A stretch of 64,000 nucleotides of DNA from Hemicordylus capensis (lineage: Eukaryota; Chordata; Lepidosauria; Squamata; Cordylidae), in contig NC_069657.1 in assembly GCF_027244095.1 (NCBI RefSeq), forward strand, positions 144,828,857 to 144,892,856. The letters run 5' to 3'. Below, piece after piece: positions 33,493-45,804 of this stretch. The notes beneath the pieces are model-generated. The model was not told the DNA's origin and did no database searches. It saw only the letters and a list, made by a program, of their open reading frames with translations. A program made the translations under genes and the position numbers. Position 1 is the stretch's first letter, and the number at the start of each line of letters is the position of its first letter.

Positions 33493-33849
33493 TTTGTTGC
33501 AGCTATTTCACATGAAGAGCACAGTAGGGTCTAAACTAAATTGATCTATTGATGCAGTACATTTGAAATAGGAAAGACTTATCCTATCTATCAGCTATAT
33601 AATGACTAGGTATTGAGAGAGAGATGTTTCCATCTTCTCTCTAGAAGGAAAGGTAGAGGGCTGACTCACTGAGAAGTCAAATGCAAAAACTGAGTCACAG
33701 AGGGTCTCAGGGGTCACAGAGCAGAGGCAAGTAGGGACAGGTAAGGAGACCCTCACTAGCTACTTCTGCTCCCAATGACCCTAGTGGTCATTAGGATAGT
33801 TGGTGCAGAAGGTTGAGGCACTAGAACTCCATATCCAACACCCCTACTC
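33493..33849. other. Intergenic DNA, nothing recognised
   Basis: No gene or repeat identified. Confidence 0.35.
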
Positions 33850-34766
33850 ATCACCTGTCGCACTGTCTCACTCCCATCTTCTCATGAAGCATCTGGAAAC
33901 TGTCTCTGGGCAGTGACTTAATCGGTCCATCTGGCACCATATCTTCTGTTGGGCAGTACTCCAGCTGGACCACCCCTTTTTCTTGCATGCCTCAAACATA
34001 ATGATACGTTATGGGGATGTGCTTAGTTCTAGATTTCATCTTCTCCATCTAGGAGATCTGGATACAACTTTGGTTATCTTCAAATGTTGTTGTGGGCTTT
34101 GGTTCCTCAATCCCAAAGTCTGATAGTAGCTGGTGTATCCACACCACTTACTTGCATGCTTCAGCTGCGGAAATATATACTGCTTCTGTCAATGAGAGTG
34201 CAACAAGTGACTGCTTGTGGCTAACCCAACTTATGGCTCCATCTCCATATTAGAACAAGTGTCCACTTGCGGTCTGTCCTGTCTTCAGCCCAGTCTCCAT
34301 CCATGTATCCCACTAGTCTGGGATTGCTGCTTGGTGGAATCTCTAACACGAAGTGTGCAGTACCCTTTAGGTATTTTTCCAATCTTTTGACTGCAATCCA
34401 ATCATTGTTGGTTGGTGAACACAATTTTCTGCTCAGCATTCCCACCGCTGAAGCAATATCTGGCCTTGTTACTGTAGCTATATACAGGAACTTTCCAATT
34501 GTCTTTCAGTATTGATTGTTGGCTGGTAAAGGCTCTCTGTCTCCATCTTGCTTCCAGAAATTTGCATCCATTGGTATACTGACTTCATTGGCATCTGTCA
34601 CCCCAAGCATTATAGAAGATGCTCTATCTTCTGCTTCTGGTTGAGAAGGAATGTCCCATCCTCTTCTTTCCATTTGGATGCCAAGGTAATAGGAGATGCT
34701 TCCAAGTTCCTTCACTTCTATTTCCTTGTTCTGGTGCTGTACAATTTTATGGCTGTCTTGTTTTTT
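33850..34766 (-). mobile_element. Ty1/copia retrotransposon fossil (end of pol)
   Basis: On the minus strand the sequence reads as the end of a copia pol: a KELGSISYYLGIQMER segment near 34690, a GMLSRKLCSPTNNDW..LEKYLKGTAHF segment with the following LVGYMDGDWA RNase H entry near 34300-34440, and RNase H C-terminal remnants down to about 33860. LTRs, gag and integrase are absent. It is a broken, truncated fossil with many breaks. It stops exactly where a TAGGAGTGTGC element begins at 34768. Confidence 0.8.
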
Positions 34767-34767
34767 C

Positions 34768-35066
34768 TAGGAGTGTGCCCGAACCAGTCCGGGGCCATGC
34801 AAGAGGCCTCCGGAACGGTTCGGACATCGGCCGGTCCGGCGGTCTGGTGGTGGTGGTGAGTGTGGCTTTAAGGGCAGGGGGTAGTACTTACCCCTCCTGC
34901 TGCTCTTCCCCCTCCGGCGCTTGACTTTGCTGCAAAGCTTTTGGGGCAGCAGAGTTCCTCCTTGCCGCCCCTGCCCCCATCGTTGTCTGCATCCTCTGTA
35001 ACAAGTAGAAGTTGGTGCTACGCATGCGCCTGCTGCGGCGTGCGCCACCGCCGGCGCATTAGACAA
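34768..35066. repeat. TAGGGRTGTGCA-family element, left end, GC-rich
   Basis: It begins TAGGAGTGTGCCCGAACC, with GGTCCG/CGGACC-type words and a CG-rich interior. The right end is not visible: CR1 sequence starts at about 35067. It may have been cut by the CR1 insertion or by a deletion. Confidence 0.5.
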
Positions 35067-35945
35067 TGAGGGAGTGAAATGGATTATAAGGAGTATATGG
35101 AGGTTGCAGAGAAGCGAAATGAGTTCTTTGCATCCATCTTCACAGCAGAGGATACTGAGCATATACCTCCTTCTAAACCAGGCTTTTCAGGGATGGAGGC
35201 TAAAGAACGTGAGTCAGATAGAAGTGACAAGAGATGATGTTCTAAATTTTCTGGAAAAAGTAAGAACTAGAAAATCACCAGGGCCGGATGGCATCCATCC
35301 AAGAGTCCTCAAAGACCTCAAATGTGAAATTGTCGACATCCTTGCTAAAATATATAACTTATCCCTGCAATCAGGTTCTGTCCTGGAGGACTGGAAAGTA
35401 ACAAATGTAACACCATTTTCCAAAAAGGGATCCAGGGGCGATCTGGGAAATTACAGGCTTGTTAGCTTAATGTCCATTCCAGGCAAATGGATGGAAAGCA
35501 TCCTCAAGGATAAAATTGCAAAGCACATAGAACAACATGCCCTGCTGGGAAAGAACCAGTATGACTTCTACAAACGGAAATCTTTCCTGACAAACCTTTT
35601 GGAATTCTTTGAGAGCGTCAACAAGTGTGTGGATCAAGGTGATCCAGCTGACATAGTATACCTGGACTTCCAAAAAGCTTTTGACAGAGTTCCTCATCAA
35701 AGACTCCTGAGGAAACTTAGCAGTCATGAGATAAGGGCACAAGTACATGTGTGGATTGCTAACTGATTGAAGGACAGGAAACAGAGGGTAGGTATAAAGG
35801 GAGAGTTTTCACAATGGAGAGAAGTAAGAAGTGGGGTCCCCCAGGGATCTGTCCTGGGACCAGTACTTTTTAATGTATTCATAAATGATCTAGAATTAGT
35901 GGTAAGCAGCAAGGTGGCCAGATTTGCAGATGATACCAAACTTCA
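35067..35945 (+). mobile_element. CR1-type LINE, internal fragment
   Basis: Same family as 23745-25421 but covering an earlier part. A continuous frame at 35074-35766 holds RKSPGPDGIHPRVL, LEDWKVTNVTPF, and DPADIVYLDFQKAFDRVPHQ. A stop at 35764 interrupts it before the next segment, which runs up to VLGPVLFNVFINDLE and the FADDTK active-site box at about 35925-35940. The fragment ends abruptly there, before the tail domain and 3' UTR, so it is truncated at both ends. Confidence 0.9.
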
Positions 35946-36325
35946 CAGTTTTGGCGGCCCGGAGAATGGCCCCCACTCCGGGGTGGCATGACTCACCAGC
36001 TCAGAGCTTTGGCAGCTTGGGTTTGGGGGTCAGGCCGCTCTCACCTCTGCAGGGTGAAGCCTCATGATGAGGAGAGGTCAGGACATGGTGCCTGACCGAA
36101 TCAGTACTCGGCCCTTCGCCTTGATGTAGGATGGCCATCACTGGGGGGGGGGCACCACACGGGAGGAGTACCTGCACTCTGATTAGTTAGGGACCTTGCT
36201 GCAAGTTTGTTATCTGCTGTACATTTATAAAGTGGCCCTAATTAACTCCAACTAAGCATGTCATGTCTTCAATGGGGCCTGGGGGTACAATGGTTCTGGC
36301 ACAGACCCTTCAGTCTGCTTGCTGT
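35946..36325. other. Unclassified GC-rich sequence following the CR1 break
   Basis: GGCGGCCCGGAGAATGG.. and a CACCTCTGCAGGGTGAAGCC..ATGATGAGGAG stretch look repeat-derived, and a TTTATAAAG box lies near 36226. No coding domain. It may be a terminal piece of an unrecognised element that truncated the CR1 copy. Confidence 0.35.
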
Positions 36326-36532
36326 GGCAAGCAGCCACGGCTGGCAGACATCAATAAAACGGGGTTAGGAGAGCACTCACTCTCCTAATGTCATTTTTGA
36401 GAGTGGCTCCATAGGTGGATTTGCTGCCGCTGTTCCGCCGGGATTGGGCCCGATGCCGGCAGTACACACATGTGTGTAAAACTGGGCTGTGCTTCCTTAG
36501 CCCAGTTTTTCATGACCGTGTGCATAGCTTCT
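36326..36532 (-). repeat. Nonautonomous DNA-like repeat (partner of 62951)
   Basis: It shares, in opposite orientation, the blocks of 62951-63300: GCAGCCACGGCTGGCAGAC, GGGGTTAGGAGAGCA..CTCTCCTAA, and an end with GGGCTGTGCTTCCTTAGCCCAG and CATAGCTTC. The TTAGGAGAG..CTCTCCTAA pair and the GGGCT..AGCCC pair are local hairpins. Confidence 0.6.
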
Positions 36533-36555
36533 ATGATTCCCTTAAATAAATTAGT

Positions 36556-36775
36556 ATTTTTATTTATTTTTTATTTATTTAATATATTTCTATACTGCCC
36601 AAAACACAAGTTCTCTGGGCGGTTTACAAAACAATAAAAACAGCCAATAAAAGATTAAAACATTTCAACAATTAAAATTAAAAAGTTAAAACTATTAAAA
36701 CACAATTAAAACAGTATCTAATTAAAAGCCTGGGTGAACAAATGCACCTTGGCTGCCCTTTTAAAAGTTGTAAGA
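36556..36775 (-). mobile_element. L2-type LINE 3' end, reverse strand
   Basis: A TTATTTATTT tail, then ATTTCTATACTGCCC..TTCTCTGGGCGGTTTACAA and A-rich 3' UTR with AATTAAAAC units, ending in AAAGCCTGGGTGAACAAATGC. The pattern matches the L2 end at 38850. Confidence 0.7.
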
Positions 36776-37350
36776 TTACAAAATTACAAAAGTTGTAATT
36801 ATTACTTTTAACTGCTCTGTGTCATGAGTTTTGAATACTGAAACATACAAGGGATTAAATTCTCAAGGGCATATCTAGAGCAACTATGATAAACATCTTG
36901 TTGCATCTTTTTTTATGTTCTATACTGCTGTAGACTACATTACCTAAACCAGGTGGGTCTTGGGTTGCACCTGCCTTTCTGGCAGCTTGCAGAAAAGTGA
37001 ATATTTCTACCATTCTTACTCATCATGGTCCATGAATAGTAATATGCTCTGTGTTTAGTTCCAGGTCTATACTCAAGCAGTGTATATTTTGTAACACTGA
37101 AGCAGACACAACAGAGTCTTTTTTTTCCTTTTTTTTAGTGCTTCAGGATAAATCCAGGGAAGTTGTACTCTGCATTTGCTTTTCAACTCCTGTTATCAGA
37201 ATTTTAAAAATCTAGTAAAATATGTGGGCAGGAAGATATCACTGAAACTGCCCAATCCACCTGGATGCATTTGCAGTTAATGCTGACACTGGCAATGAAT
37301 CTCTGCTAAACTACCTTCCTCCTTTCAGGTATATTTTCCTCCTTCTTTTC
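36776..37350. other. Upstream region of OR3
   Basis: AT-rich, no gene. It probably contains the intron and distal promoter of OR3, but no promoter motif could be assigned. Confidence 0.35.
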
Positions 37351-37354
37351 ACAG
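37340..37354 (+). promoter_or_regulatory. Candidate splice acceptor of the OR3 coding exon
   Basis: CCTCCTTCTTTTCACAG, a strong pyrimidine tract followed by CAG, lies 19 bases before the OR3 ATG. OR genes commonly have one or more 5' untranslated exons joined to a single coding exon. Confidence 0.55.
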
Positions 37355-37373
37355 GTTAAAAGCCGTAGACTAA

Positions 37374-38312
37374 ATGGCTGGGGAAAATCACACCCGTGTG
37401 ACTGAGTTCATATTCTCAGGATTCATAGACTATCCGGAAATGCAAGTTGTCTTTTTTGTCATGTTCCTGGTGATCTACATTGTCACTCTGGGTGCAAATC
37501 TAGGGATGATCTTGTTGATCAGGTTGGATCCTCAGCTTCATACCCCAATGTACTTCTTCCTCAGTCATTTGGCTTTCCTGGATGCCAGCTACTCTTCAAC
37601 TGTTACTCCCAAGGCCATGGTTGACTTTTTAGCTGAGAGGAAAACCATTTCCTTGGCTGGATGTGCTATACAGTTTTACATGTTTGACGGTTTGGTGATG
37701 ACTGAATTATTCTTATTATCTGTCATGGCATATGATCGCTATGTGGCCATCTGTAACCCATTGCTTTATTCTGTAGTTATGTCTAAGAGGCTGTGTATTG
37801 TGCTAGTGGCTGGTGTATATATCTATGGATTTGTGAGCTCCGTGGTTCAAACAGCATTGACCTTCCAGCTCTCCTTCTGTGGATCAAATGTGATCAATCA
37901 TTTCTACTGCAACGACCCACCACTTCTAGCCCTGTCCTGCTCTGACACCCGGCCTAAAGAAATCCAGCTTTTGGTTTTATCTGGGATCAATTTAACCAGC
38001 TCCCTCTTGACAATCATCATCTCCTATGTGTACATTCTGTATGCCATCTTTGGGAAACATTCTGCAGATGGAAGGCACAAAGCCTTCTCAACGTGTGCCT
38101 CTCACCTGACAGCTGTTATCATTTTCTATGGTACTCTCTTCTTCATGTACCTGCAACCAAGCTCCACTCATTCTCTGAATTATGACAAAGTGGTCTCTGT
38201 TTTCTATGCTGTTGTGATCCCCATGCTGAACCCTCTAATCTACAGCTTGAGGAACACAGAAGTGAAGGGGGCCCTAAAGAAACTGCTGGGGAGAAAGTGG
38301 TTTTCACAGTGA
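37374..38312 (+). CDS. Olfactory receptor, class II, OR5-like
   Basis: A single-exon 312-residue seven-transmembrane odorant receptor of olfactory sensory neurons. Marks: N-glycosylation at N5 (N-H-T); asparagine 42 in helix 1, with alanine in place of the usual glycine; LHTPMYFFL at 55-63; cysteines 97 and 179; an intact [10 protein letters not shown] at 118-127; [17 protein letters not shown] at 176-192; SY at 217-218; [10 protein letters not shown] at 236-245; and [12 protein letters not shown] at 283-294. The ATG fits the family length and follows a good splice acceptor. It shares most motifs with OR1 (12385-13320) but keeps DRY, so it is probably functional. Confidence 0.96.
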   Translation: MAGENHTRVTEFIFSGFIDYPEMQVVFFVMFLVIYIVTLGANLGMILLIRLDPQLHTPMYFFLSHLAFLDASYSSTVTPKAMVDFLAERKTISLAGCAIQFYMFDGLVMTELFLLSVMAYDRYVAICNPLLYSVVMSKRLCIVLVAGVYIYGFVSSVVQTALTFQLSFCGSNVINHFYCNDPPLLALSCSDTRPKEIQLLVLSGINLTSSLLTIIISYVYILYAIFGKHSADGRHKAFSTCASHLTAVIIFYGTLFFMYLQPSSTHSLNYDKVVSVFYAVVIPMLNPLIYSLRNTEVKGALKKLLGRKWFSQ

Positions 38313-38849
38313 AGCTCCTAACCATTCACTTGGCAGTGTTTTGGTACTGCAGTGCTCTTTATAATAGCCATACCAAATACAACCTTTATTCATGTGCCAC
38401 AGCTAGAAAGACAACCCAAGAGTCAGGTCAAGAACTTCCCTGTGTTCAAAAACACAAAAGATTCCAAGCTCAATTAGGTCATAATAACGGGCTGGTAAGA
38501 CAACTGTTTCCTCTCTATGCTATCCGGCAGTGTTCTTCATTAATTGTTCACTAGTCCTGTGCAAAGCTTTGGCCAAAGCTGAATACTCTGTTCAGTCCCC
38601 CTGACACCACGTGAAGCCAACCGTTCCCACCAAAACTTTGCCCAGTGCTGGTGGGGCTCTTTTAAGTGAAACTGAGCCCTCTTCAGCCTCTGCACCATTT
38701 TGGAAAGCATGCATGGAGTGCTGGGAAATGCTTTCCCCACAGAGCTCTTGAGAGGGCTCTGTCTTTCTTAAAAGGCCCAGCACAGAGGAAAACACAGTGC
38801 TGTGCAGAGGTCAGCACAGTGTGAAATGGCTCTCTTATTTATTTGTGTG
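38313..38849. other. Intergenic DNA after OR3
   Basis: No gene. A TAGTCCTGTGCAAAGC start near 38553 faintly resembles the TAGGGRTGTGCA elements, without a partner end. Confidence 0.35.
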
Positions 38850-40206
38850 TTTATGGATTGATTGATTGATTGATTGATTGGATTTCTATAGCACCTGATA
38901 TAGAAATCCCCAGGTGGTGTACAAGTTAAAACATAATATAAAAACATTATAAAACAGTTAAAATTCATAAGACAGATAAAAATCTCAATAAATAAAAACA
39001 CATTAAAATTTCAATTTCAATTGAAAGCCTAGGAAAACAGGTATGTTTTCAGGGTCCTCCTAGAACCACAGAGAAGGAGATGCTCTTACTTCAGCAGGGA
39101 GCACATTCCAAAGTTCCGGGGCAGCCACAGAGAAGTCCCCATCCCAAGTTATCACTAAACGAGTCAGCGTCAACCATAACCGGATCTCTCCAGATGATCT
39201 TAAACGGCAACCGGGTACATGACAGAGAAGGTGCTCTCTTAAGTACCCTGGACCCAAGCCATTGAGGGCTTTATATATAATAGCCAGCACTTTGTATTTC
39301 ATTCTAAAACATATTGACAGCTAGTGCAGTTCTTTCAGAATTGGTGTTATATGGTCCCTTTGGGTAAACCCAGAGACCAGTCTGGCTGCCTAATTCTGGA
39401 CCAGTTGTAGTTTCTGAACTACATACAAAGGCAGCCCCAAATAGAGTGCATTACAATAGTCAAACCTAGAGGTTACCAGCATATGTACCCCTGTTTTAAA
39501 ATCATTTGTCTCCAGAAATGGACGTATCCTGCATATCAGCAGAAGCTGATAAAAAGCACTTCTGGCTACTCCCTCAATCTGAGAAACCAGGGAGAGTTTG
39601 GGATCCAGGAGCACTCCCAGACTACAGACCTGATCTTTTAGCGGGAGTGTAACCCCATCCAGAACAGGCAGATCTAAACCACCTCTCAGATCCTGACCTC
39701 TTACAGACAGTACCTTTGTCTTGTTTGGATTCAACTTCAGTTTGTTATCCCACATCCAGCCCATTATCACCTCCAGGCAGGTATTTAGGGTGGACATGCC
39801 ATTTCCTGATGAAGTTGATATGGAGAAATAAATCTGGGTGTCATCAGCATATTGATAGCATCCCAGACCAAACCTCCTGATGACTTCTCTCGGTGGTTTC
39901 ATGTAGATGTTAAAAAGCATTGGAGACAATATGGAGCCTTGTGGAACTCCACATTTTAGCTCTCACTTTGCAGAATAATAGTCTCCATGAAATACCACCT
40001 GGAATCTACCAGAGAGGTAGGAATGGAACCACTGTAGAACAGTGCCACCCAATCCCATCTCCTTCAAGTGACCCAGCAGGATCCCATGATCAATGGCACT
40101 GAAAGACACTAAGAGATCCAAAAGGATCAGCAGAGTCACACTCCCTCTGTTGATCGCCAATTGGAGATCATCCATCAGGCCAACCAAGGCAGTCTCAACC
40201 CCACAG
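38850..40206 (-). mobile_element. L2-type LINE, 5'-truncated, reverse strand
   Basis: On the minus strand: a reverse-transcriptase segment near 40187-39963 (LVSFSAIDHGILL..GLGGTVLQWFHSYLSGR). Then 39929-39390 with the active-site box YADDTQIY, NKLKLNPNKTKVL, LGVLLDPKLSL and TSRFDYCNALYLGLP, and a C-terminal piece at 39302-39060 with LNGLGPGYL and WDGDFSVAAPELWNVLP. The 3' end is the typical TTTCTATAGCACC..GGTGGTGTACAAG block with (TTGA)n at about 38857-38880. Frames are interrupted between these pieces. The copy is long but dead. Confidence 0.92.
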
Positions 40207-41440
40207 CATCACATTAAAGGTTGGTGTTTGTTTGTTTTGGGGGGTTGTTTTGTTTGTTTTGCCAAAGTGGCCCCTGATTTGAAAAATAGTGAAGATCACT
40301 TTGTATATGAATTTGTTTCAAGATGGGTAAATGGAGTCTTGTGTCATAAATGAAACTAAGCAAGGACTTTGTCCTCTGCTTGATTTAGGAAGCATACTGG
40401 GAAGTTTAATGAATGGAAATATACAGGGAAGAATTGATGCAGTATTGTCTGCATCAAGAAGTCCTTAAAACAAGTCCAACAACAACATTGCTTTTGAGAG
40501 GGTGGGGGGCACTATTGGTGGTTGTACTGGTCTGAGGAATATGGGATGCTGAACCAATGGCAGTCAGTGAGGAGGTACAGTGCATAATAATCAGCTGCTA
40601 TGATCACAGAGCTATTTAGGGTAAGGAGCATAATGACACTTGGAGGCAGGGGGCAGTGAGACTTAGCAGCAGAAGCCATTTACTAACTACTGTTTTCTGC
40701 TTTCAGATGAAGACCTGGCCTTCACGTATAGCAGTGCCAAGTTCTGCGTGGGAGTGTATAAGATCTGCTGGGTCGTGATTGTCAGGCCACACCCTTGCAT
40801 CAGCTTTGCATAGCTTTAAACTGCTGACTATTTTATCTTTTTAGTGTTCCTATTTAGATGTTTTATTTTTAATATTCTGTTTTAGCCACCGCTTTTTGCA
40901 TTTTATTTTGCTCACATTTTGATTATAATTTTTTTAAATACAGCTGATTAATAATATCACAGCTACTCCCTTTTCTAAGGGTAGCAGCTTTATAGTAATA
41001 TTATAGCTTTATAATATTAGAGTAGTAATTTTATAGTAATATATTTTTATGGTTCCATAATTTGTGTTTAGTATTATGAATCATGCCCTACTATTCTATC
41101 TTATGCTGGTTGTGGACCGTAATAAAGATGATTGATTGACTGACTCCTGCATCTCATCATCAGCCACCACTGCTTGTTTTTTTGCAAAGGGGAGCAGAAT
41201 TTTTCACGGATCTCCCCTTACCTCTGCAACCTCCTACACCCCTGAAAATCTGCACTTGGGGGACTCACAGGAACAGATGGAGGGTGCAGGAGCCTGTGGA
41301 GGGAAAGGGAGATTGGAGATAATTGCCCATTCCTCTTTGCACAAATGCCCCATCCCAAGGCCTTGTGCTGGAGGGATGGGCCTTTGTCCCACCCACCCAC
41401 TCACCAGACAGCCTCAAGGTGCCTTCCCATTGGCCCATGG
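40207..41440. other. Intergenic DNA including a LINE-like 3' tail
   Basis: No gene. 40790-41140 is AT-rich and ends GACCGTAATAAAGATGATTGATTGACTGAC, which looks like a 3' tail of a LINE of unknown family on the + strand. The remainder is unique-looking. Confidence 0.4.
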
Positions 41441-44400
41441 CTAATACAGGGGGTGAGGGTTTCGCACCACTCAGGTGGTTCCTCCCTCCAGGCAGTCAGT
41501 ATGTTTTCTGCAGACTTCAGGTAGGGAGCTCGCTGCTACGTCTCCCTCCCATCCAAGTGGACTTAGCAGCCTTTGAGAGTTCTGGTAGGCAGCTGGTGGA
41601 GTGGCCAGAACTTTGAGTGGGTGAGGCCCACTAGTGGTGCAGTGTCAGCAGCCCACAGTTTGCGGCGACTTTGGCTTGGGATGGCTGGAAGAGCAACGGT
41701 GCCCCAGGTGACAGACAGACAGCGTTTGGTGCTGACAGCAGCAGCTGAGGCAATGATTTGATCGGGGCAGTGGCCCCTTGCCCTGAATGGGCTTTAGTTG
41801 CTGGTTTCCAGGGGTGATTTTGGCAGGCCTTGACACTAAGGAGTGAGGGGAGTAGACCTTTCAACCCATTTACGTGCAGGAATCCACAGTTTTGGGGATG
41901 CAAGTAGGCATCCTTTGACATTACTAGCCCTTATCTGAGGTGTGCTTTTGAGCAGGGGGAGGCAATATCAGACAGACTGGCCATCTTTGACTTGGGGGGG
42001 GGGCAATTGCTGCATTGACCTTCTGCTTCTTTTGTATTGGCAGTCCTTGACTGGGTCCAGGTATTAACTTGAAGGGTTTGGGGCGAGGGAGTTCGGCTGT
42101 TGCATTCTATGTTTGGGCTATCTAGACACAAGATGTCACCCAAGAAAGCATGCAGGGGGAAAGGTGGACATCCGGTGAAGCCCAACACTTCCTCAATCTT
42201 CTTCATCGAAGATGAAGCTGATATGGCACAGATTAGGGCTCTCATTAAGTGGATGGAGGCACTTGAGCACACAAAGAAGACACCATCAGATAAGGGGTGG
42301 GGCCATCTGGGGGCCCCCCAAACCCAAGAAGCATACTCGGGATGCTGTCTAGATGGAGTTAAGAATTTTGTCTGACAGGCTGGCTATCATGGGTAATATC
42401 TCCATTTGGAGGGTGGGGATAGAGCCCCTTCTGGCCATGCCTACACAGTCTTGGACTACAGCTGCTCCTCCAGGCATGCCAGTTGGGCCATGTACACTGC
42501 AGGGGCTGGAAGAACAGGTATGGCACAGGGCAGTTCCTCAGGGCAGCCAGGTAGCAGCATCAAGATTAGGGGGAAGGTATCCTATGGGGGTTGGCCCCTC
42601 CCCTCAACATTCACTTTATGGAGCTTTGGGCCTGCCCTTGGGTGATCATCTTTTGCCAGCCACAAAGGTCAAGATCTTGAAGGAGGTGTATGAGGACATT
42701 TTTAGATTGCTCTTTCAGGAGACAAGGTTAAACAGAGAGGTTGAATTAGGGAAGGATAAGGAAGTGCCCAAGTGGAAAGCGGCTGAGAAGACCTGGAATA
42801 ACTGGCTATCCAGTTATAGCTGTTGTTCTGAGGACGCAGCCTGCCATGGGCCTGGCTTTAGTGAAATATCTGGATATAATCCACTGGACCATCATGGACT
42901 TTGTGGGTGTGCTGTGATGAAAATTTTAGGATGAGAGCAGCCTTAGACCCTGCCTTCCCATGGGATGCCCTGCTGAATGAGTTGTGGCTCTAAATTAAGT
43001 CTCCATCATGCCCTGTGGACAGTAACCATGCAAACAGTGGTAATCTCCTGTCCAAGGCACCCTCTTCTTCAGTTACCAATTCCTTGAATTCTGGCCAGCA
43101 GTGGGTTCAACAACACCTGCTGTGTTGGGAATTCAAAAGTGGGGGGCACTGTACCAGGTGCTCTTGTAGGTTCCACCATTCATGCAGCTTTTGTGAGGCC
43201 AGGCACCCCAGCTCCACCTGTACTAGGGCTAAGGGCTGGACTGCAGGTTTCAGGAACTGCCCACCCAACTCGAAGAAAGGCAACTCCCCTTCCCCATCTC
43301 TGGGAAAAGGGACTCAGCCCAATTAACTTAGTGGTATTGTATCAGCTGTTGGGGGACTACCCTGACAACCGGGCTGCAGCCTTTTTGAGGGATGGTTTTA
43401 GGGAGGGTTTTAGGATCCCATCCTCATCCCAGCAGGTGGCTTTTGTTGCTCACAATTTGTGATCTGTAGTGGGGATGGAGACTGTGGTGGTTAAAAAGAT
43501 CAGCAAGGAACGGGCAGCAGGTAGGGTCCTGGGTCCCTTTGACTAACCCCCTTTCCCTAACTTTTGAGTGTTGCCTTTAGGAGCGGTTCCTAAGAAGACC
43601 CCTGGCAAATTTTGCCTGATGCGCCATCTTTCTTATCCCAAGGGGTCTTCCGTTAATGAAGAGATTCCTGAGCATCTATGTTGAGGGCAATACACTTCCT
43701 TTGATGAAGCAGTTAGGGTGGTAAGGGGCTGTGGCACTAGGGTCCTGTTAGCAAACTGTGACATAGAGTCTGCTTTCCACCTTTTACACGTGCATCCTTC
43801 AGACTTCGATCTGCAAGGATTTTCCTTTTCAGGAAAGTTTTATTTTGACATGGCGCTCCCTATCGGTTGCTTTGTTTCATGTGCGGCCTTAGAGGTGTTC
43901 AGCACTTTTTTGGAATGGGCACTTCAGAGGAAGGCAGGTTTCTGGTCCACTGCACACCTTCTTGATTTTCTCTTTGCTGGCCCTGGGGCTTCTTCTGTCT
44001 GCCATCACCTGCTGGGGAGCTTTATACAGTTAGCCAAGGAGTTGGGCATGCCATTAGCTAAGGATAAGACCAAGGGGCCAGCTACTTGGCTATCTTTCCT
44101 TGAGATTGAGCTACATACCATGATGGGGTTTAGTGGCCTCCCTAGGGAGAAATTGGAAGGCTCGAGGGAGCTGATTGGGTCCTTAAGATCAGTCAAGAAA
44201 ACCACCCTTAGGGAGCTGCAGGTGGTTATTGGCCATCTTAATTTTGTATATAGAGTGTTGGCTCCCAGCCAGGCCTTTTTGAGGCACCTTTGTGATGCTG
44301 TGGCTGGGGTTAGCTTACCACATCATAGTGTGTGAATCATGGAAGGTATGCAAGCTGACCTGGCTGTGTGGGAAGTCTTTTTGCAGGACTCTAATGGGGT

Positions 44401-44732
44401 GTCATTCTGGAGGACTGAACAGCTGTTAGAAGCTGACATGCAGGTACATTCTGATGCTGCTGAGGGCATCAGATTTGGGGTTTATTTCAGGGGCAGGTGG
44501 TACTCCACCCAGTGGCCCTTGTGATGGGCTGAGAAGGGGATTACAAGAGATCTCACATTCCTGGAGTTTTTCCCCATCATTGTGGTTGTCCATCTGTGGG
44601 CAAAGAGTTTCTTGACTCTACTGTCCATTTTTGGTGTGACAACCAGGCAGTGGTTCAGGTGGTGAACTCTCAGACTTCCCATTTGTTGGAAGTTAAGGAC
44701 TTTGTGCTGTCTCGTCTCAGACAGTGGAGGAC

Positions 44733-45165
44733 AGACTAGTGAGTCAGAGGGCTAGAGGGTCAAGACATTGGTCATCCCTTCTCCACTGCTCTGACATGAT
44801 CCCTTTGAATATGTAGATTGCTAATCTCAGGGACTAACTTCCTTCCTCTCTCTCTCTTCCCTTCCCTACCTGCCCTTGCAACATGGCAAGCCTCTCTCCC
44901 TGCACCATATGTGCAGAGAAGATGCAGAATCCATCTGCATCCAGCTAGATAGATAGATTAGAGATCCTAACTCCTCACTTTCCTATCTAGAATGGAGTTC
45001 CTTAATAAATACCTTATATATTGATTTGAAACTATGAATTGGCTCCAAGTTACTTTACTCTCAGCATACACGCATGCCTAACTAAATCCGCTGTGTTGTG
45101 CCTCTGTGCACTCTGCTATAATGAGAAAAGGATTCTCTCACCACAGAGAATTTCCAACACCATTC
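44733..45165 (+). mobile_element. Possible LTR-like insertion in the Ngaro RNase H region
   Basis: This stretch interrupts the RNase H similarity. It has a pyrimidine-rich block near 44842-44880 and an AATAAATACC polyadenylation-type signal at about 45004, with a downstream GT/T-rich part. The ends (TGAGTCAGAGG.. and ..TTTCCAACA) are LTR-compatible, but I saw no clear target duplication. Confidence 0.4.
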
Positions 45166-45804
45166 ACCCGGGTGATGGGGTTGCTGCATGATTTTGTCCT
45201 CCAATGCTTGTAGTTTAATATTCTCTTCCTGGTGCAGCATATCCTGGGGCTCCAGAATGATATCACTGATACCCTATCTTGTTTCCAGGTAGTCAGGTTT
45301 AGGGAGTTAGCCCCAGAAGCCAGTGTGGACCCAGAAATGCCAGATGCCCTGTGGAGGCTTAGTGACTAGAGGCCCACTGGGCCATTGACTAGTCTCTGGC
45401 TCGAAGTAGAAGGGTTGGCTATTCCGGTAAGGTAGCTGCTTTTCGTGCATTTATACTGAAAGAGGGCCTTTTGGACAGCGGGCCTATTCCACTCAACAAC
45501 CTTATGAAGTTCTTCGTGTCCCTACACACTTCTGGACGAGCATTTTCTACCCTCGCCGGCTATTTGGCTGTACTGTCTTTTGAGGCTCAGGCCCTAAAGA
45601 CATGAGACACTACTGGGGACTGTAGGGTGCAACGTATGTTAGAGGTTTGGACTAGTGAGAGACCCTGGGCTATAGATCAGAGGCAGCCAGCTACTATTGA
45701 GCTGCTATCATCTATTTTACAGTTTCAACCTGTATGTAGCTCTCCTTGGGAGTCAGCACTTTTTAAGGTGGCGGTAGTAGTGGCTTTCTTTGGGGTCTTT
45801 CAGC

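Noticed and set aside
34780-35066. CpG island upstream of a gene
   Set aside because: It starts with the TAGGRGTGTGC repeat terminus and is followed directly by a CR1 fragment.
42353-42934. 193-codon open frame as a possible host gene
   Set aside because: It lies within the Ngaro fossil between gag-like segments. No separate domain is visible.
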